Shown one piece after another: positions 28,985 through 37,267 of a stretch of 53,695 nt of DNA. The stretch lies in NCBI GenBank assembly GCA_002350765.1, contig DEFK01000015.1, positions 141,632-195,326 of the forward strand, in the 5' to 3' direction. The first letter of the stretch is position 1. Each line of letters begins with the position of its first letter. Made by a program: the position numbers and the translations under genes. Origin of the DNA: Ruminococcaceae bacterium UBA2854 (GTDB lineage: Bacteria; Bacillota; Clostridia; Oscillospirales; Acutalibacteraceae). The notes below the pieces were generated by a model. It did not search any database, was not told where the DNA came from, and saw only the letters and a list, made by a program, of their open reading frames with translations.

Positions 28985-30991
28985 ATGAACTATAACTTTA
29001 ACGACGAACGTACCGCGCTTGAGTTATTCCACGACGGAGACTCCGTAAGAGCGCAGGAAATAATGGGCGCCCATTTAGTTAACTGGGACGGTCGCGAGGG
29101 TGTAGTTTTCCGCGTTTGGGCTCCGAATGCTTTAACGGTGTCCGTTATAGGTCCGTTTAACGACTGGAACAATATGAGCAACTATATGTATAAAGTCGGC
29201 GACAAGGGAGTTTGGGAACTATTTATCGAAGGCCTCGGAGAGTTTACAAGATATAAATTCTGTATTGAAACACCTTGGTTTGAGAAATTAGTAAAATCCG
29301 ACCCCTACGCTTTCCATACCGAAACACGTCCCGACAATACGTCTATAGTATATAATCTCGACCGTTATCAGTGGAACGACGGCGAATGGGCGCAGTTCAG
29401 AAAAGATAATCCCCACAAAGAGCAGCCGATGAATATCTACGAAATTCACGCGGGCTCGTGGAGAAGATATGAGGACGGAAACTTTTTCAGCTATACGAAA
29501 CTAGCCGACGAGCTTATCCCCTATGTTAAGGAAATGGGCTACAACTACATTGAGTTTATGCCGATTACGGAGTATCCGTTCGACGACAGCTGGGGCTATC
29601 AGGTTACGGGCTATTTCGCTCCGACCTCGCGCTACGGCGAACCCGACGATTTAAAATACTTTATTGATAAATGTCACCAGAATCAAATCGGCGTTATACT
29701 CGACTGGGTACCCGCGCATTTCCCTAAGGACGACCACGGACTGGCGCGTTTCGACGGAACCTGCTGTTACGAGTACGAGGGCGAACGCCGCGGTGAGCAT
29801 AAGGAATGGGGAACCTATATCTTCAACTACGCGAGATACGAGGTTATAAGCTTCCTTATCTCGAGCGCTATGTTCTGGGTTGAGCAATACCACTTCGACG
29901 GAATAAGAGTTGACGCGGTAGCGTCGATGCTCTATCTCGACTACAACCGAAGCAAGGGCGAATGGGATCCCAACGAATTCGGCGGCAAGGAGAATATCGA
30001 GGCGGTTGAGTTTATCAGAGCTATGAACACCGCCGTGCATATGTATCATCCCGACGCGATGATGATTGCCGAGGAGAGCACCTCATGGCCTAACGTTTCC
30101 AAACCCGTAGACAAGGACGGCTTAGGCTTCGACTACAAATGGAATATGGGCTGGATGAACGATATGCTCCACTATATGTCGCTCGACCCGCTTTGGAGAC
30201 CGTTTAACCACGACAGCCTTACATTCAGCTTTTTCTACGCTTTTTCCGAGAACTTTATCCTCCCCGTATCGCACGACGAGGTTGTTTACGGAAAACATTC
30301 GCTTATAGATAAGATGCCTGGAGATCCGCCGCAGAAGTACGCTTCGGTAAGAGCGTTTATCGCGTATATGATGGCGCACCCGGGTAAGAAGCTGCTCTTT
30401 ATGGGCAGTGATATCGGACAGGAAAAGGAATGGGATTCCAATTCCGAGCTCGACTGGGCAATTCTCGCGGATGAAAACCACCGTATGCTCCACGATTTCT
30501 ACCACGATGTAAACCGCTTCTATCTCAGCGAAAAAGCGCTTTACGAGGTCGATTTCAACTGGGAGGGCTTTAACTGGATTCACCACGACGATTACACAAA
30601 GAGCATTATCGCTTTCAGGCGTATCGCTAAAGACGGCGAGGAGCTTATTGTACTGTGTAACTTCCAGCCCGAAATTCACGAGGACTACTACATCGGCGTT
30701 CCCGAATACGGAATTTACGACGAAGTATTTAACTCGGACGACCCGCGTTACGGCGGCAGCGGAATTTCGAACGGCAAGAATATCGAAAGCGTCGATATAG
30801 CTATCCACGGATACAATCAGGCTATAAAGATTAAGATCCCCCCGCTATCGGTAAGCTTCATTAAGCTAAAGGAAAAGAAAGAACGTCCTAAGAAAGAAAA
30901 GACGGAGAAGAAAAAGGCGGCTAAAAAGCCCGCTAAGAAGCCAGCTAAAAAAGCGGTAAAAAAGTACCCGCAAAGGTTTCGAAACCGATAA
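28985..30991 (+). CDS. glgB: 1,4-alpha-glucan branching enzyme
   Basis: Makes alpha-1,6 branches in glycogen. 668 residues. An N-terminal CBM48-like domain (GVVFRVWAPNALTVSVIGPF) is followed by a GH13 barrel: DWVPAHFPKD, the nucleophile region FDGIRVDAVASMLY, the acid/base MMIAEEST and the third acid SHDEVV. A beta domain and an unusual Lys/Ala/Pro-rich tail of about 40 residues (KKAAKKPAKKPAKK) close the protein. At AVKK the zero frame ends after YPQRFRNR; see the frameshift entry. First gene of glgBCDA. Confidence 0.97.
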   Translation: MNYNFNDERTALELFHDGDSVRAQEIMGAHLVNWDGREGVVFRVWAPNALTVSVIGPFNDWNNMSNYMYKVGDKGVWELFIEGLGEFTRYKFCIETPWFEKLVKSDPYAFHTETRPDNTSIVYNLDRYQWNDGEWAQFRKDNPHKEQPMNIYEIHAGSWRRYEDGNFFSYTKLADELIPYVKEMGYNYIEFMPITEYPFDDSWGYQVTGYFAPTSRYGEPDDLKYFIDKCHQNQIGVILDWVPAHFPKDDHGLARFDGTCCYEYEGERRGEHKEWGTYIFNYARYEVISFLISSAMFWVEQYHFDGIRVDAVASMLYLDYNRSKGEWDPNEFGGKENIEAVEFIRAMNTAVHMYHPDAMMIAEESTSWPNVSKPVDKDGLGFDYKWNMGWMNDMLHYMSLDPLWRPFNHDSLTFSFFYAFSENFILPVSHDEVVYGKHSLIDKMPGDPPQKYASVRAFIAYMMAHPGKKLLFMGSDIGQEKEWDSNSELDWAILADENHRMLHDFYHDVNRFYLSEKALYEVDFNWEGFNWIHHDDYTKSIIAFRRIAKDGEELIVLCNFQPEIHEDYYIGVPEYGIYDEVFNSDDPRYGGSGISNGKNIESVDIAIHGYNQAIKIKIPPLSVSFIKLKEKKERPKKEKTEKKKAAKKPAKKPAKKAVKKYPQRFRNR

Positions 30992-31020
30992 AGAAAACAG
31001 ATAAACCAAAGGATAATTAG
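30958..31020 (+). other. Candidate -1 frameshift site and alternative GlgB C-terminus
   Basis: The zero frame reads GTA AAA AAG TAC, so the heptamer A AAA AAG (30958-30964) is in the canonical -1 slippery register. In the -1 frame the product continues VPAKVSKPIKKTDKPKDN to TAG at 31018-31020, keeping the Lys/Pro/Ala composition of the tail. The zero frame instead gives YPQRFRNR and stops. A small stem GGTT / AACC (30975-30986) lies about 10 nt downstream. A one-base change in the six-A run would have the same effect. Confidence 0.55.
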
Positions 31021-31098
31021 GCAACAGGTAAAAGAATATCCTTAACCCTATGCCCTTTGCTATAAAACTATAAAATTTATATAAACGGAGGTAGTAAT

Positions 31099-32295
31099 AT
31101 GATACCTAAACAAAAGGTAGTAGCTATGGTCCTCGCGGGAGGCCAGGGCTCAAGACTCGGCGTACTTACAAAGAAGCTCGCCAAGCCCGCTGTTCCTTTC
31201 GGCGGAAAGTACAGAATAATCGACTTCCCTCTGTCAAACTGCGTTAACTCGGGAATCGAGGCTGTCGGAATACTCACCCAGTACCAGCCGCTCGTTTTAA
31301 ACGAGTATATCGGCAACGGTCAGCCGTGGGATTTAGACGGTATGCACTCGGGAGCAAACTGCTTAAGCCCTTACGAGGCTAAGGGCGGTAAAGAATGGTA
31401 CACGGGTACAGCCAACGCGATTTACCAGAACATCAGCTATATTGACAGATATAACCCCGATTACGTTCTGATTCTTTCGGGCGACCATATCTACAAGATG
31501 GATTATAACGATATGCTCGAATTCCATAAGAAGAACAACGCGGCTTGTACAATCGCCGCAATCGACGTTCCCAAGGAGGAAGCGTCGCGTTTCGGTATTC
31601 TTAATACCAATAAAGACGGTTCTATTTATGAATTTGATGAGAAACCCGAGCATCCTAAGAGCACAAACGCTTCTATGGGTATCTACATTTTCAGCTGGAA
31701 AGAGCTTAGAAAGTACCTTACAGAAGACGCTAACGATCCCGACTCCTCGAACGACTTCGGCAAGAACGTGCTCCCGACTATGCTCGACGCGGGCGAGAGA
31801 ATGTTCGCTTATCCCTTCGAGGGATACTGGAAGGATGTCGGAACTATAGACAGCCTTTGGGAAGCGAATATGGATTTACTCGACCCGAACGTGTCTTTGG
31901 ACTTAAACAACGTTTATTCGCGCAACCCGATGATGCCGCCTCACTATATCGCGGACGGAGTTATTACCCAGAATTCGCTTATCGCGGACGGATGTAACGT
32001 AAACGGTAATCTTGAATTCTCAATCCTCTTCGCGGGCGTTACTATCGGCAAGGGCGCTACAATCAACTCCTCGATTATTATGCCCGGGGCTGTAATTGAG
32101 GAAGGCGCCGAGGTTAACTTCGCCATCGTGGCTGAGAACGCCGTTATCGGCAAGAACGCCAAGATAGGCGCGAGCCCGAGCGACGTTAAAAACCGCGACG
32201 ACTGGGGCGTAACCGTTATCGGCGATAATCTTAAAATCGGCGAGGGCGTTGTAGTACCTCCTAAGGCTATGATTGATAAGGATATGGAGGGTTAA
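31099..32295 (+). CDS. glgC: Glucose-1-phosphate adenylyltransferase, catalytic subunit
   Basis: Makes ADP-glucose from ATP and glucose 1-phosphate, the committed step of glycogen synthesis. 398 residues. The N-terminal GGQGSRLGVLTKKLAKPAVP is the nucleotide-binding motif, FGGKYRIIDFPLSNC follows, and the lid and substrate motifs FDEKPEHP and GYWKDVGTIDS are intact. The C-terminal left-handed beta-helix is present. GGAGG sits 8 nt before the ATG. Followed by glgD after 4 nt. Confidence 0.98.
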   Translation: MIPKQKVVAMVLAGGQGSRLGVLTKKLAKPAVPFGGKYRIIDFPLSNCVNSGIEAVGILTQYQPLVLNEYIGNGQPWDLDGMHSGANCLSPYEAKGGKEWYTGTANAIYQNISYIDRYNPDYVLILSGDHIYKMDYNDMLEFHKKNNAACTIAAIDVPKEEASRFGILNTNKDGSIYEFDEKPEHPKSTNASMGIYIFSWKELRKYLTEDANDPDSSNDFGKNVLPTMLDAGERMFAYPFEGYWKDVGTIDSLWEANMDLLDPNVSLDLNNVYSRNPMMPPHYIADGVITQNSLIADGCNVNGNLEFSILFAGVTIGKGATINSSIIMPGAVIEEGAEVNFAIVAENAVIGKNAKIGASPSDVKNRDDWGVTVIGDNLKIGEGVVVPPKAMIDKDMEG

Positions 32296-32299
32296 TGCT

Positions 32300-33406
32300 A
32301 TGAAGAGTAATGATGTATTAGGAATTATTTTTTCAAATTCGTGTGAACAGACCTTAACCGAGCTCACCGCTCACCGCACCACAGCGTCGGTTCCTATCGG
32401 CGGAAAGTACAGAATGATTGACTTCGTACTCTCCAGCCTCGCGAACTCCAACGTTAACAACGTAGCTATTATAGCAAAAAGCGGATTTATGTCGCTTATG
32501 GACCATATCGGTTCAGGCTCGGCTTGGGATTTATCTAAAAAGAGAAGCGGAATTACAATTCTTCCGCCGTACGCGGGAGTAAGCTTCTCCAACAAGGTTG
32601 AAACTCTCTACCAGCTTCGCGGTTATTTCGCGGACGCGAAAGAGGATTACGTGCTCCTCTCCGAGAGTAATGTTATTTTAAACGTAGACTTTACGGAGCT
32701 ATTCTATCTCCATTCCGTAAACAAGGCGGATATCACTCTTGTTTACAAGAATATGGCGGTTCCCGAGAAATACACTCCGATGACAATAAGCCACGATAAC
32801 GTAGGCAAGGTTGAGAAGGTTCTTATTCAGCCTAACGTAAAGGGCAAGTGCAACCTTTATCTCGGTACGCTTATATTAAAGAGAGATTTATTCTTAGAGC
32901 TTATCGACAAGGCTATAAGCGAAAACGAGCTCGACTTCGATCGTCTTATCCAGAAATGGGTTGACGAGTACAGCGTATTCGCTTACGAATGTCCGGGCGC
33001 CTGCGCTTTAATCAGCTCGATGAACGAATACTACAGATTCAATATGGAGCTTATGGACGGAGATTTAAGAGCGGAGCTGTTTAAAGCCGACCGTCCGATT
33101 CTTACCAAGGTAAGAGACGACGCTCCGTGTAAGTACGGACTTACAAGCTCAGTTAAAAACTCGCTTGTATCCCAGGGCTGCTTTATCGACGGTGAGGTTG
33201 AGAACTGCGTTATCTCCAAGGGCGTTCATATCGCTAAGGGCGCTAAGGTATCTAACTGTATCATTATGCAGGACAGCGAAATCGGAGAAGGCTGTAACTT
33301 AAATTACCTCATTATCGACAAGGACGTAAAAATCGCGCCTAACAAATCTATGGCGGGCGCTGATTCATATCCGATTCATATCGAAAAGAAATCGGTTATT
33401 AAATAG
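32300..33406 (+). CDS. glgD: Glucose-1-phosphate adenylyltransferase, GlgD subunit
   Basis: Second, probably regulatory subunit of ADP-glucose pyrophosphorylase, found with GlgC in Firmicutes. 368 residues. The N-terminal nucleotide loop is changed: GIIFSNSCEQTLTELTAHRT replaces GGxGxRL, so no own catalysis is expected. IGGKYRMIDFVLSSLANSNV and the C-terminal beta-helix are kept. The start at 32300 (after GGAGGGTTAATGCT) is chosen over an overlapping upstream frame. It lies between glgC and glgA, coupled by short spacers. Confidence 0.95.
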   Translation: MKSNDVLGIIFSNSCEQTLTELTAHRTTASVPIGGKYRMIDFVLSSLANSNVNNVAIIAKSGFMSLMDHIGSGSAWDLSKKRSGITILPPYAGVSFSNKVETLYQLRGYFADAKEDYVLLSESNVILNVDFTELFYLHSVNKADITLVYKNMAVPEKYTPMTISHDNVGKVEKVLIQPNVKGKCNLYLGTLILKRDLFLELIDKAISENELDFDRLIQKWVDEYSVFAYECPGACALISSMNEYYRFNMELMDGDLRAELFKADRPILTKVRDDAPCKYGLTSSVKNSLVSQGCFIDGEVENCVISKGVHIAKGAKVSNCIIMQDSEIGEGCNLNYLIIDKDVKIAPNKSMAGADSYPIHIEKKSVIK

Positions 33407-33420
33407 GAGGAGATACTATT

Positions 33421-34848
33421 ATGAGAATACTTTATTGTACATCAGAAGCCAATCCCTTCGCGGGCTCGGGCGGACTCGCAGATGTAGCGGGCTCACTCCC
33501 CCACGCGCTTTGTCGTAAGGGTCAGGACTGCCGAATTGTTATGCCGCTTTACGGTACAATTCCCCAGGACCTCAAAAACCAAATGAACTTTATCGCGAAC
33601 TTTACGGTTCCCGTAGCGTGGAGACATCAGTACTGCGGACTTTTCTGGGCAAGATGGAATGACTGCACATACTATTTCCTCGACAACGAATACTACTTTA
33701 AGAGAGGTACGCTCTACGGCTCATACGACGACGCCGAGAGATTCGCCTTCTTCTCAAGAGCTATTCTCGAGATGCTCCCCTATATCGACTTCCATCCCGA
33801 TATTATCCACACTAACGACTGGCAGACCGCGCTCGTTCCTACTTACTACTACCTTTTCTACTCCAAGAATCCGTGGTACGCTAACATAAAGAACATCTTC
33901 ACCATCCATAACATTCAGTATCAGGGAATGTACGGCTGGGAAGTTAACACCGAGTGCGTTGGTATTCCCGCCGAGGAATGCGGTATACTCGAAATGGACG
34001 GCAAGCTCAATATGGTTAAGGGCGCTATCGAAACAGCGGTACGCGTTACCACAGTATCGCCCTCCTACGCGCTTGAAATCCGTGATCCGTGGTACAGCTT
34101 CGGTCTTTACAACGAGCTTAATCTCCGCCACTATAAACTCTGCGGCGTAAAGAACGGTATCGACCTCGAAAGCTATAACCCCGAAACCGACTACCAGCTC
34201 TACTGCAACTACTCCAAGGACGATATGAGCGGTAAGGGCGTTTGTAAACAGAAGCTTCAGGAGCGTCTGTGCTTAGAGCAGAGATGGGATATTCCTATCG
34301 TTGCTATGGTAACACGTCTTGTTGAGCATAAAGGTCTTGACCTCGTAAGAATGGGTCTCGAGGAGCTTATGAACACTGAGAATATGCAGTTCGTAATTCT
34401 CGGCTCGGGCGACGAGGAATACGAGCAGTTCTTCCGCGATATGCAGTGGAAGTATCCGGGCAGACTTTGCTTCTGCCACGGCTTCGTACCTGAGCTCGCG
34501 CGTAAGATTTACTCAGGCGCCGACATCTTCCTGATGCCGTCTAAGATGGAGCCCTGCGGACTTTCACAGATGATCGCTCTGCGTTACGGTACTATCCCCG
34601 TAGTTCGTGAGACAGGCGGACTTAAAGACTCTGTATTTGACAGCGCGGACGGTTACGGTAACGGATTTACATTCGCCAACTACTACACAGCTGATTTACA
34701 GGGCGCTGTAAGAAGAGCTCTCTGGGGTATTCAGGATAACGAAGGCTGGCATAAGCTTATGTGGAGAGCGATGATGAGCGATAACTCATGGGATCGTTCC
34801 GCTCAGGATTACCTCAACATCTATAACGATACCCTCAACTGGGCATAA
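33421..34848 (+). CDS. glgA: Glycogen synthase (GT5)
   Basis: Adds glucose from ADP-glucose to the growing alpha-1,4 chain. 475 residues. Two Rossmann domains: the first contains FAGSGGLADVAGSLP (the KxGG position reads GSGG), DWQTALVP and HNIQYQGMYGWE; the second MVTRLVEHKGLDLV and the C-terminal acceptor site MPSKMEPCGLSQMIALRYGT. GGAGG lies 8 nt upstream. Last gene of glgBCDA; its transcript runs into the tandem structured elements downstream. Confidence 0.97.
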   Translation: MRILYCTSEANPFAGSGGLADVAGSLPHALCRKGQDCRIVMPLYGTIPQDLKNQMNFIANFTVPVAWRHQYCGLFWARWNDCTYYFLDNEYYFKRGTLYGSYDDAERFAFFSRAILEMLPYIDFHPDIIHTNDWQTALVPTYYYLFYSKNPWYANIKNIFTIHNIQYQGMYGWEVNTECVGIPAEECGILEMDGKLNMVKGAIETAVRVTTVSPSYALEIRDPWYSFGLYNELNLRHYKLCGVKNGIDLESYNPETDYQLYCNYSKDDMSGKGVCKQKLQERLCLEQRWDIPIVAMVTRLVEHKGLDLVRMGLEELMNTENMQFVILGSGDEEYEQFFRDMQWKYPGRLCFCHGFVPELARKIYSGADIFLMPSKMEPCGLSQMIALRYGTIPVVRETGGLKDSVFDSADGYGNGFTFANYYTADLQGAVRRALWGIQDNEGWHKLMWRAMMSDNSWDRSAQDYLNIYNDTLNWA

Positions 34849-34853
34849 CGGCA

Positions 34854-35030
34854 AGCTGCCGTCTTCATAGCCGCCTTTGGATAGGTTTCATATATTGGAA
34901 CACGTTCATCGACGGCGGGGCTTAAGTTCAGTTAAAGGTAACAATATAACAAACTAACTAAACTGATGGTTTGAAGTTTTGTTTTGAAATAAATATGGTC
35001 GGGAAGAAATATCTTCCCGACCGATTTTTT
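34854..35030 (+). ncRNA. Tandem structured element 1 ending in a terminator
   Basis: Directly after glgA. Arms GCCGTC (34859) and GACGGC (34911) enclose a stem GTTTC / GGAAC. A shared block GGCGGGGCTTAAGTTCAGTT (34914-34933) follows, then GTTTTGAAATAAATAT and the terminator GGTCGGGAAGA / TCTTCCCGACC with six T residues. The same block order returns in element 2. It could be a 3' UTR module of glgA or a separate RNA; no match to a known riboswitch was recognised. Confidence 0.5.
34997..35030 (+). terminator. GTCGGG hairpin terminator, element 1
   Basis: Perfect 11-bp stem GGTCGGGAAGA / TCTTCCCGACC, four-base loop, then GATTTTTT. Confidence 0.93.
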
Positions 35031-35066
35031 ATGTTATTTAATTTAGACTCTTGAGCAAAGTGCAAC

Positions 35067-35250
35067 CCCGCCGTTTATGGAGTTTTATATTTAACCAAAC
35101 TTTTCCTAAGGCGGCATTGGCTCCCGCGGCTCGCGGGCGGCGGGGCTTAAGTTCAGTTACAGGTAATATTTTAAAAACCTGCAAAAACTTGTTTTAGAAG
35201 TTTTTAAATAAATATGGTCGGGAAGAAAATATCTTCCCGACCGATTTTTA
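35067..35250 (+). ncRNA. Tandem structured element 2 ending in a terminator
   Basis: Arms CCCCGCCG and CGGCGGGG enclose a variable region with CCCGCGGCTCGCGGG. The block 35139-35166 is identical to 34914-34941 at 27 of 28 positions. CAGGTAATA..AACCTG and AAATAAATATGGTCGGGAAG end in a second GGTCGGGAAGA terminator (35216-35249). Confidence 0.5.
35216..35249 (+). terminator. GTCGGG hairpin terminator, element 2
   Basis: Same 11-bp stem as at 34997, five-base loop, then GATTTTTA. Confidence 0.9.
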
Positions 35251-35267
35251 TTGTTTTATTCCAAGAT

Positions 35268-35380
35268 TTTAATGAAATGACGCTTTGCGTCAATGAAATA
35301 AATTATTCAATTAATGAAGTTTTTCGGCAAGCCGAAAAATGAAGTTAAACCCGTAAACGGATTTAATTAAGACTGAATTC
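35268..35380. repeat. Palindromes joined by ATGAAAT/ATGAAGT
   Basis: Short palindromes in series: GACGCTTTGCGTC, ATTATTCAATTAAT, TTTTTCGGCAAGCCGAAAAA, AACCCGTAAACGGATT. They are joined by ATGAAAT or ATGAAGT, like the ATTTCAT series at 16130-16215 in reverse orientation. They end at the stop of the hypothetical gene. Confidence 0.75.
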
Positions 35381-35387
35381 GTCAGTC

Positions 35388-35951
35388 TTAAGCCCAGGGG
35401 TCGTCTTTAACAGCAGGTCTTATTCCAACTAAAATCTGCTGTTCCAAGAGGTACCAAACGCCTGTCGAGGGCTTTAATCTAAGCCTGAACTGTCTCGGAT
35501 TATCCGCTCCGCCGCTCTTAACATAAAGCGTCGCGAAATTCTCATTCTGGAACGAATACGGGTTAGACGAAATCGTAACGGTGAACGGCACATCAGGAGT
35601 ATAGTTATTCTCGGGAACAGCTCCCTTAAAGTACGAAAACGGCACGAGCTTGCTTTCGCGGAATCTATCCCTTATAAAGCTCATTTCGTACGGTGACAAG
35701 GGCTCGGGACCTTTAAGGAAATTCATCATTTCCTTGCCGATATTTTCATCCGCCGCGTACGCGCATAGCGCTAACAGCGACAGCGCCGCTGTTTTATAAG
35801 GCGTATCCATAGACGCCTCGGGAAGCGCTTTAAGCTCGTCTAAGCTTTCGGGGAGTTTTTGGAAAGTAAAGGTATAGCTCTCGTTTCCTTTCGGCGGCTG
35901 AGCAGTCTGCTGTGAATTATTATTGTTTAAAATATTATCAAAAAGTCCCAT
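35388..35951 (-). CDS. Conserved hypothetical protein (DUF6935-like)
   Basis: 187 residues, with no signal peptide or membrane segment. A short low-complexity start (MGLFDNILNNNNSQQTAQPP) precedes a globular domain with LPESLDELKALPEASMDTPY, ALLALCAYAADE-type helix, PLSPYEMSFIRDRF and VPFSYFKGAVPENNYTP. Segments such as FRLRLKPSTGVWYLLEQQIL at the end indicate beta strands. It resembles the DUF6935 family from memory. The function is unknown; proteins of this kind often sit near toxic-anion or tellurium-like proteins, none of which is present here. Confidence 0.75.
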   Translation of the reverse strand: MGLFDNILNNNNSQQTAQPPKGNESYTFTFQKLPESLDELKALPEASMDTPYKTAALSLLALCAYAADENIGKEMMNFLKGPEPLSPYEMSFIRDRFRESKLVPFSYFKGAVPENNYTPDVPFTVTISSNPYSFQNENFATLYVKSGGADNPRQFRLRLKPSTGVWYLLEQQILVGIRPAVKDDPWA

Positions 35952-35974
35952 TCTTATTCTCCTTATAACACTCT

Positions 35975-36072
35975 TGTCATTCTGAGCGATACCCGAAGGG
36001 TAAAATCGTGAAACGATTTAGTCGAAGAATCTTAAGATCTTTCGACTCCGCTGCGCTCCGCTCAAGATGACA
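35975..36072. repeat. TGTCATTCTGAG repeat, diverged copy 3
   Basis: Ends TGTCATTCTGAGCG and CTCAAGATGACA. The interior palindromes (ACCCGAAGGGT, ATCGTGAAACGAT, AATCTTAAGATCTTTCG) differ from copies 1 and 2. Inserted between the hypothetical gene start and the azl promoter. Confidence 0.8.
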
Positions 36073-36133
36073 GCATACAGTTTATAACTTCATTTTTATT
36101 CTACCACTTCGAAATGTATTTGTAAATCATATA

Positions 36134-36162
36134 TTGTGAATAAACTTAAAATATGTTATAAT
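36134..36162 (+). promoter_or_regulatory. Promoter of azlCD
   Basis: TTGTGA (36134-36139), a 17-bp spacer and TATAAT (36157-36162), about 31 nt before the start. No strong ribosome binding site is visible before azlC. Confidence 0.7.
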
Positions 36163-36193
36163 TTTCTTACTAAGTTAAGAAAGACAGATTGAA

Positions 36194-36883
36194 ATGATAA
36201 AAGCGCTTAAAAAATCATTTAAATACAGCTTACCCGTGCTTTTCGGGTACATACCGCTCGGATTCGCCTTCGGAGTTATGCTCGCCGATAAGGGCTACGG
36301 CGCCGAATGGGCGTTTTTTATGAGCATTTTTATTTTCTCGGGAACGGGACAGTATCTTATCGTACCGCTTCTCGCTAACGGCGCGAGTATTCCCTACGTT
36401 ATCCTTATAACAACTCTGCTCCATTTCCGCTACTTCTTCTACGGGCTGTCGATGATAGACCGATACCACAATATCGGTAAGACAAAATGGTATCTTATTT
36501 TCGGGCTAACGGACGAGACCTACGCTATTCTCTCGACCGAAAATCCTCCCGAGGGAATAAGCAGGGCAGCGTTCTATACCGCGGTAACATTTCTGAACCA
36601 CTGCTACTGGATAATCGGCTCGGTACTCGGCGCGGTTGTCGGGGGAATCCTCCCGTTCAGCACAAAGGGTATTGACTTTGTTATGACGGCGCTGTTTTCG
36701 GTGCTCGTGGTCGAACAGTGGAAAGCTCAGAAAAACCATATCCCCGCGTTAATCGGCTTCGCCCTGCCGATGCTAAGCCTTATTATCCTCGGCTCGGATA
36801 ACTTCCTTATCCCCGCTTTGGCGGCGGTTTCGGTAACGCTTCTGTGTCTTAGACCTGTATTTGACAAGGAGGAACGATTATGA
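36194..36883 (+). CDS. azlC: AzlC family branched-chain amino acid exporter, large subunit
   Basis: Multi-span inner membrane protein that with AzlD exports branched-chain amino acids or analogues. 229 residues. Family motifs: LPVLFGYIPLGFAFGVMLAD at the N-terminus, MSIFIFSGTGQYLIVPLL, LLHFRYFFYGLSMID and FGLTDETYAIL. Three C-terminal membrane segments follow. It overlaps azlD by 4 nt (ATGA), indicating translational coupling. No regulator is adjacent. Confidence 0.95.
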   Translation: MIKALKKSFKYSLPVLFGYIPLGFAFGVMLADKGYGAEWAFFMSIFIFSGTGQYLIVPLLANGASIPYVILITTLLHFRYFFYGLSMIDRYHNIGKTKWYLIFGLTDETYAILSTENPPEGISRAAFYTAVTFLNHCYWIIGSVLGAVVGGILPFSTKGIDFVMTALFSVLVVEQWKAQKNHIPALIGFALPMLSLIILGSDNFLIPALAAVSVTLLCLRPVFDKEERL

Positions 36884-37224
36884 GTGATTTTTGGACAAGC
36901 GTAGGAATGATAGCGGCGATGGCGGGCATTACGGCGCTGACAAGATACGCTCCGTTTATCTTCTTCGGCAGAGGAAAAGAGCCCGCTAAATGGATAAAAT
37001 ACCTCGGCAAATATCTTCCGCCCGCGCTTATGAGCGCGCTGATAATCTACTGTTTAAGCACGGTAAACTTTTTAGACGGCAGCCACAGCATAACGGACAC
37101 GGTCTGTATGCTGATATGTATAGCTGTCGCTATGGGCTTGCACGCGTGGAGAGGCAACGTGCTTCTGAGCATCGGCGTCAGCACTGTACTTTATATGGTG
37201 CTTGTACAAACGGTGTTTGCATAG
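36880..37224 (+). CDS. azlD: AzlD family branched-chain amino acid exporter, small subunit
   Basis: 114 residues with four hydrophobic segments. It matches the AzlD family in size and in ALTRYAPFIFFGRGKEPAKW, KYLGKYLPPALMSALIIYCL and ALHAWRGNVLLSIGVSTVLY. It works with AzlC in the same complex. The stop codon is followed after 10 nt by the promoter of the third antitoxin-like RNA, with no terminator in between. Confidence 0.94.
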   Translation: MSDFWTSVGMIAAMAGITALTRYAPFIFFGRGKEPAKWIKYLGKYLPPALMSALIIYCLSTVNFLDGSHSITDTVCMLICIAVAMGLHAWRGNVLLSIGVSTVLYMVLVQTVFA

Positions 37225-37234
37225 TTAAAAGATA

Positions 37235-37262
37235 TTGACAAATAAGTATAGTATGATATAAT
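37235..37262 (+). promoter_or_regulatory. Promoter of small RNA 3 (orphan antitoxin candidate)
   Basis: TTGACA (37235-37240), a 16-bp spacer and TATAAT (37257-37262), the same spacing as loci 1 and 2. Confidence 0.82.
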
Positions 37263-37267
37263 TAAGT

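Noticed and set aside
28985..30991. glgB as a pseudogene because of the shifted tail
   Set aside because: All catalytic parts are complete and only the low-complexity tail is affected.
34854..35250. Elements after glgA as 6S RNA, tmRNA or a glycine-type tandem riboswitch
   Set aside because: None of the core motifs I know for these RNAs could be placed; kept as unknown structured elements.
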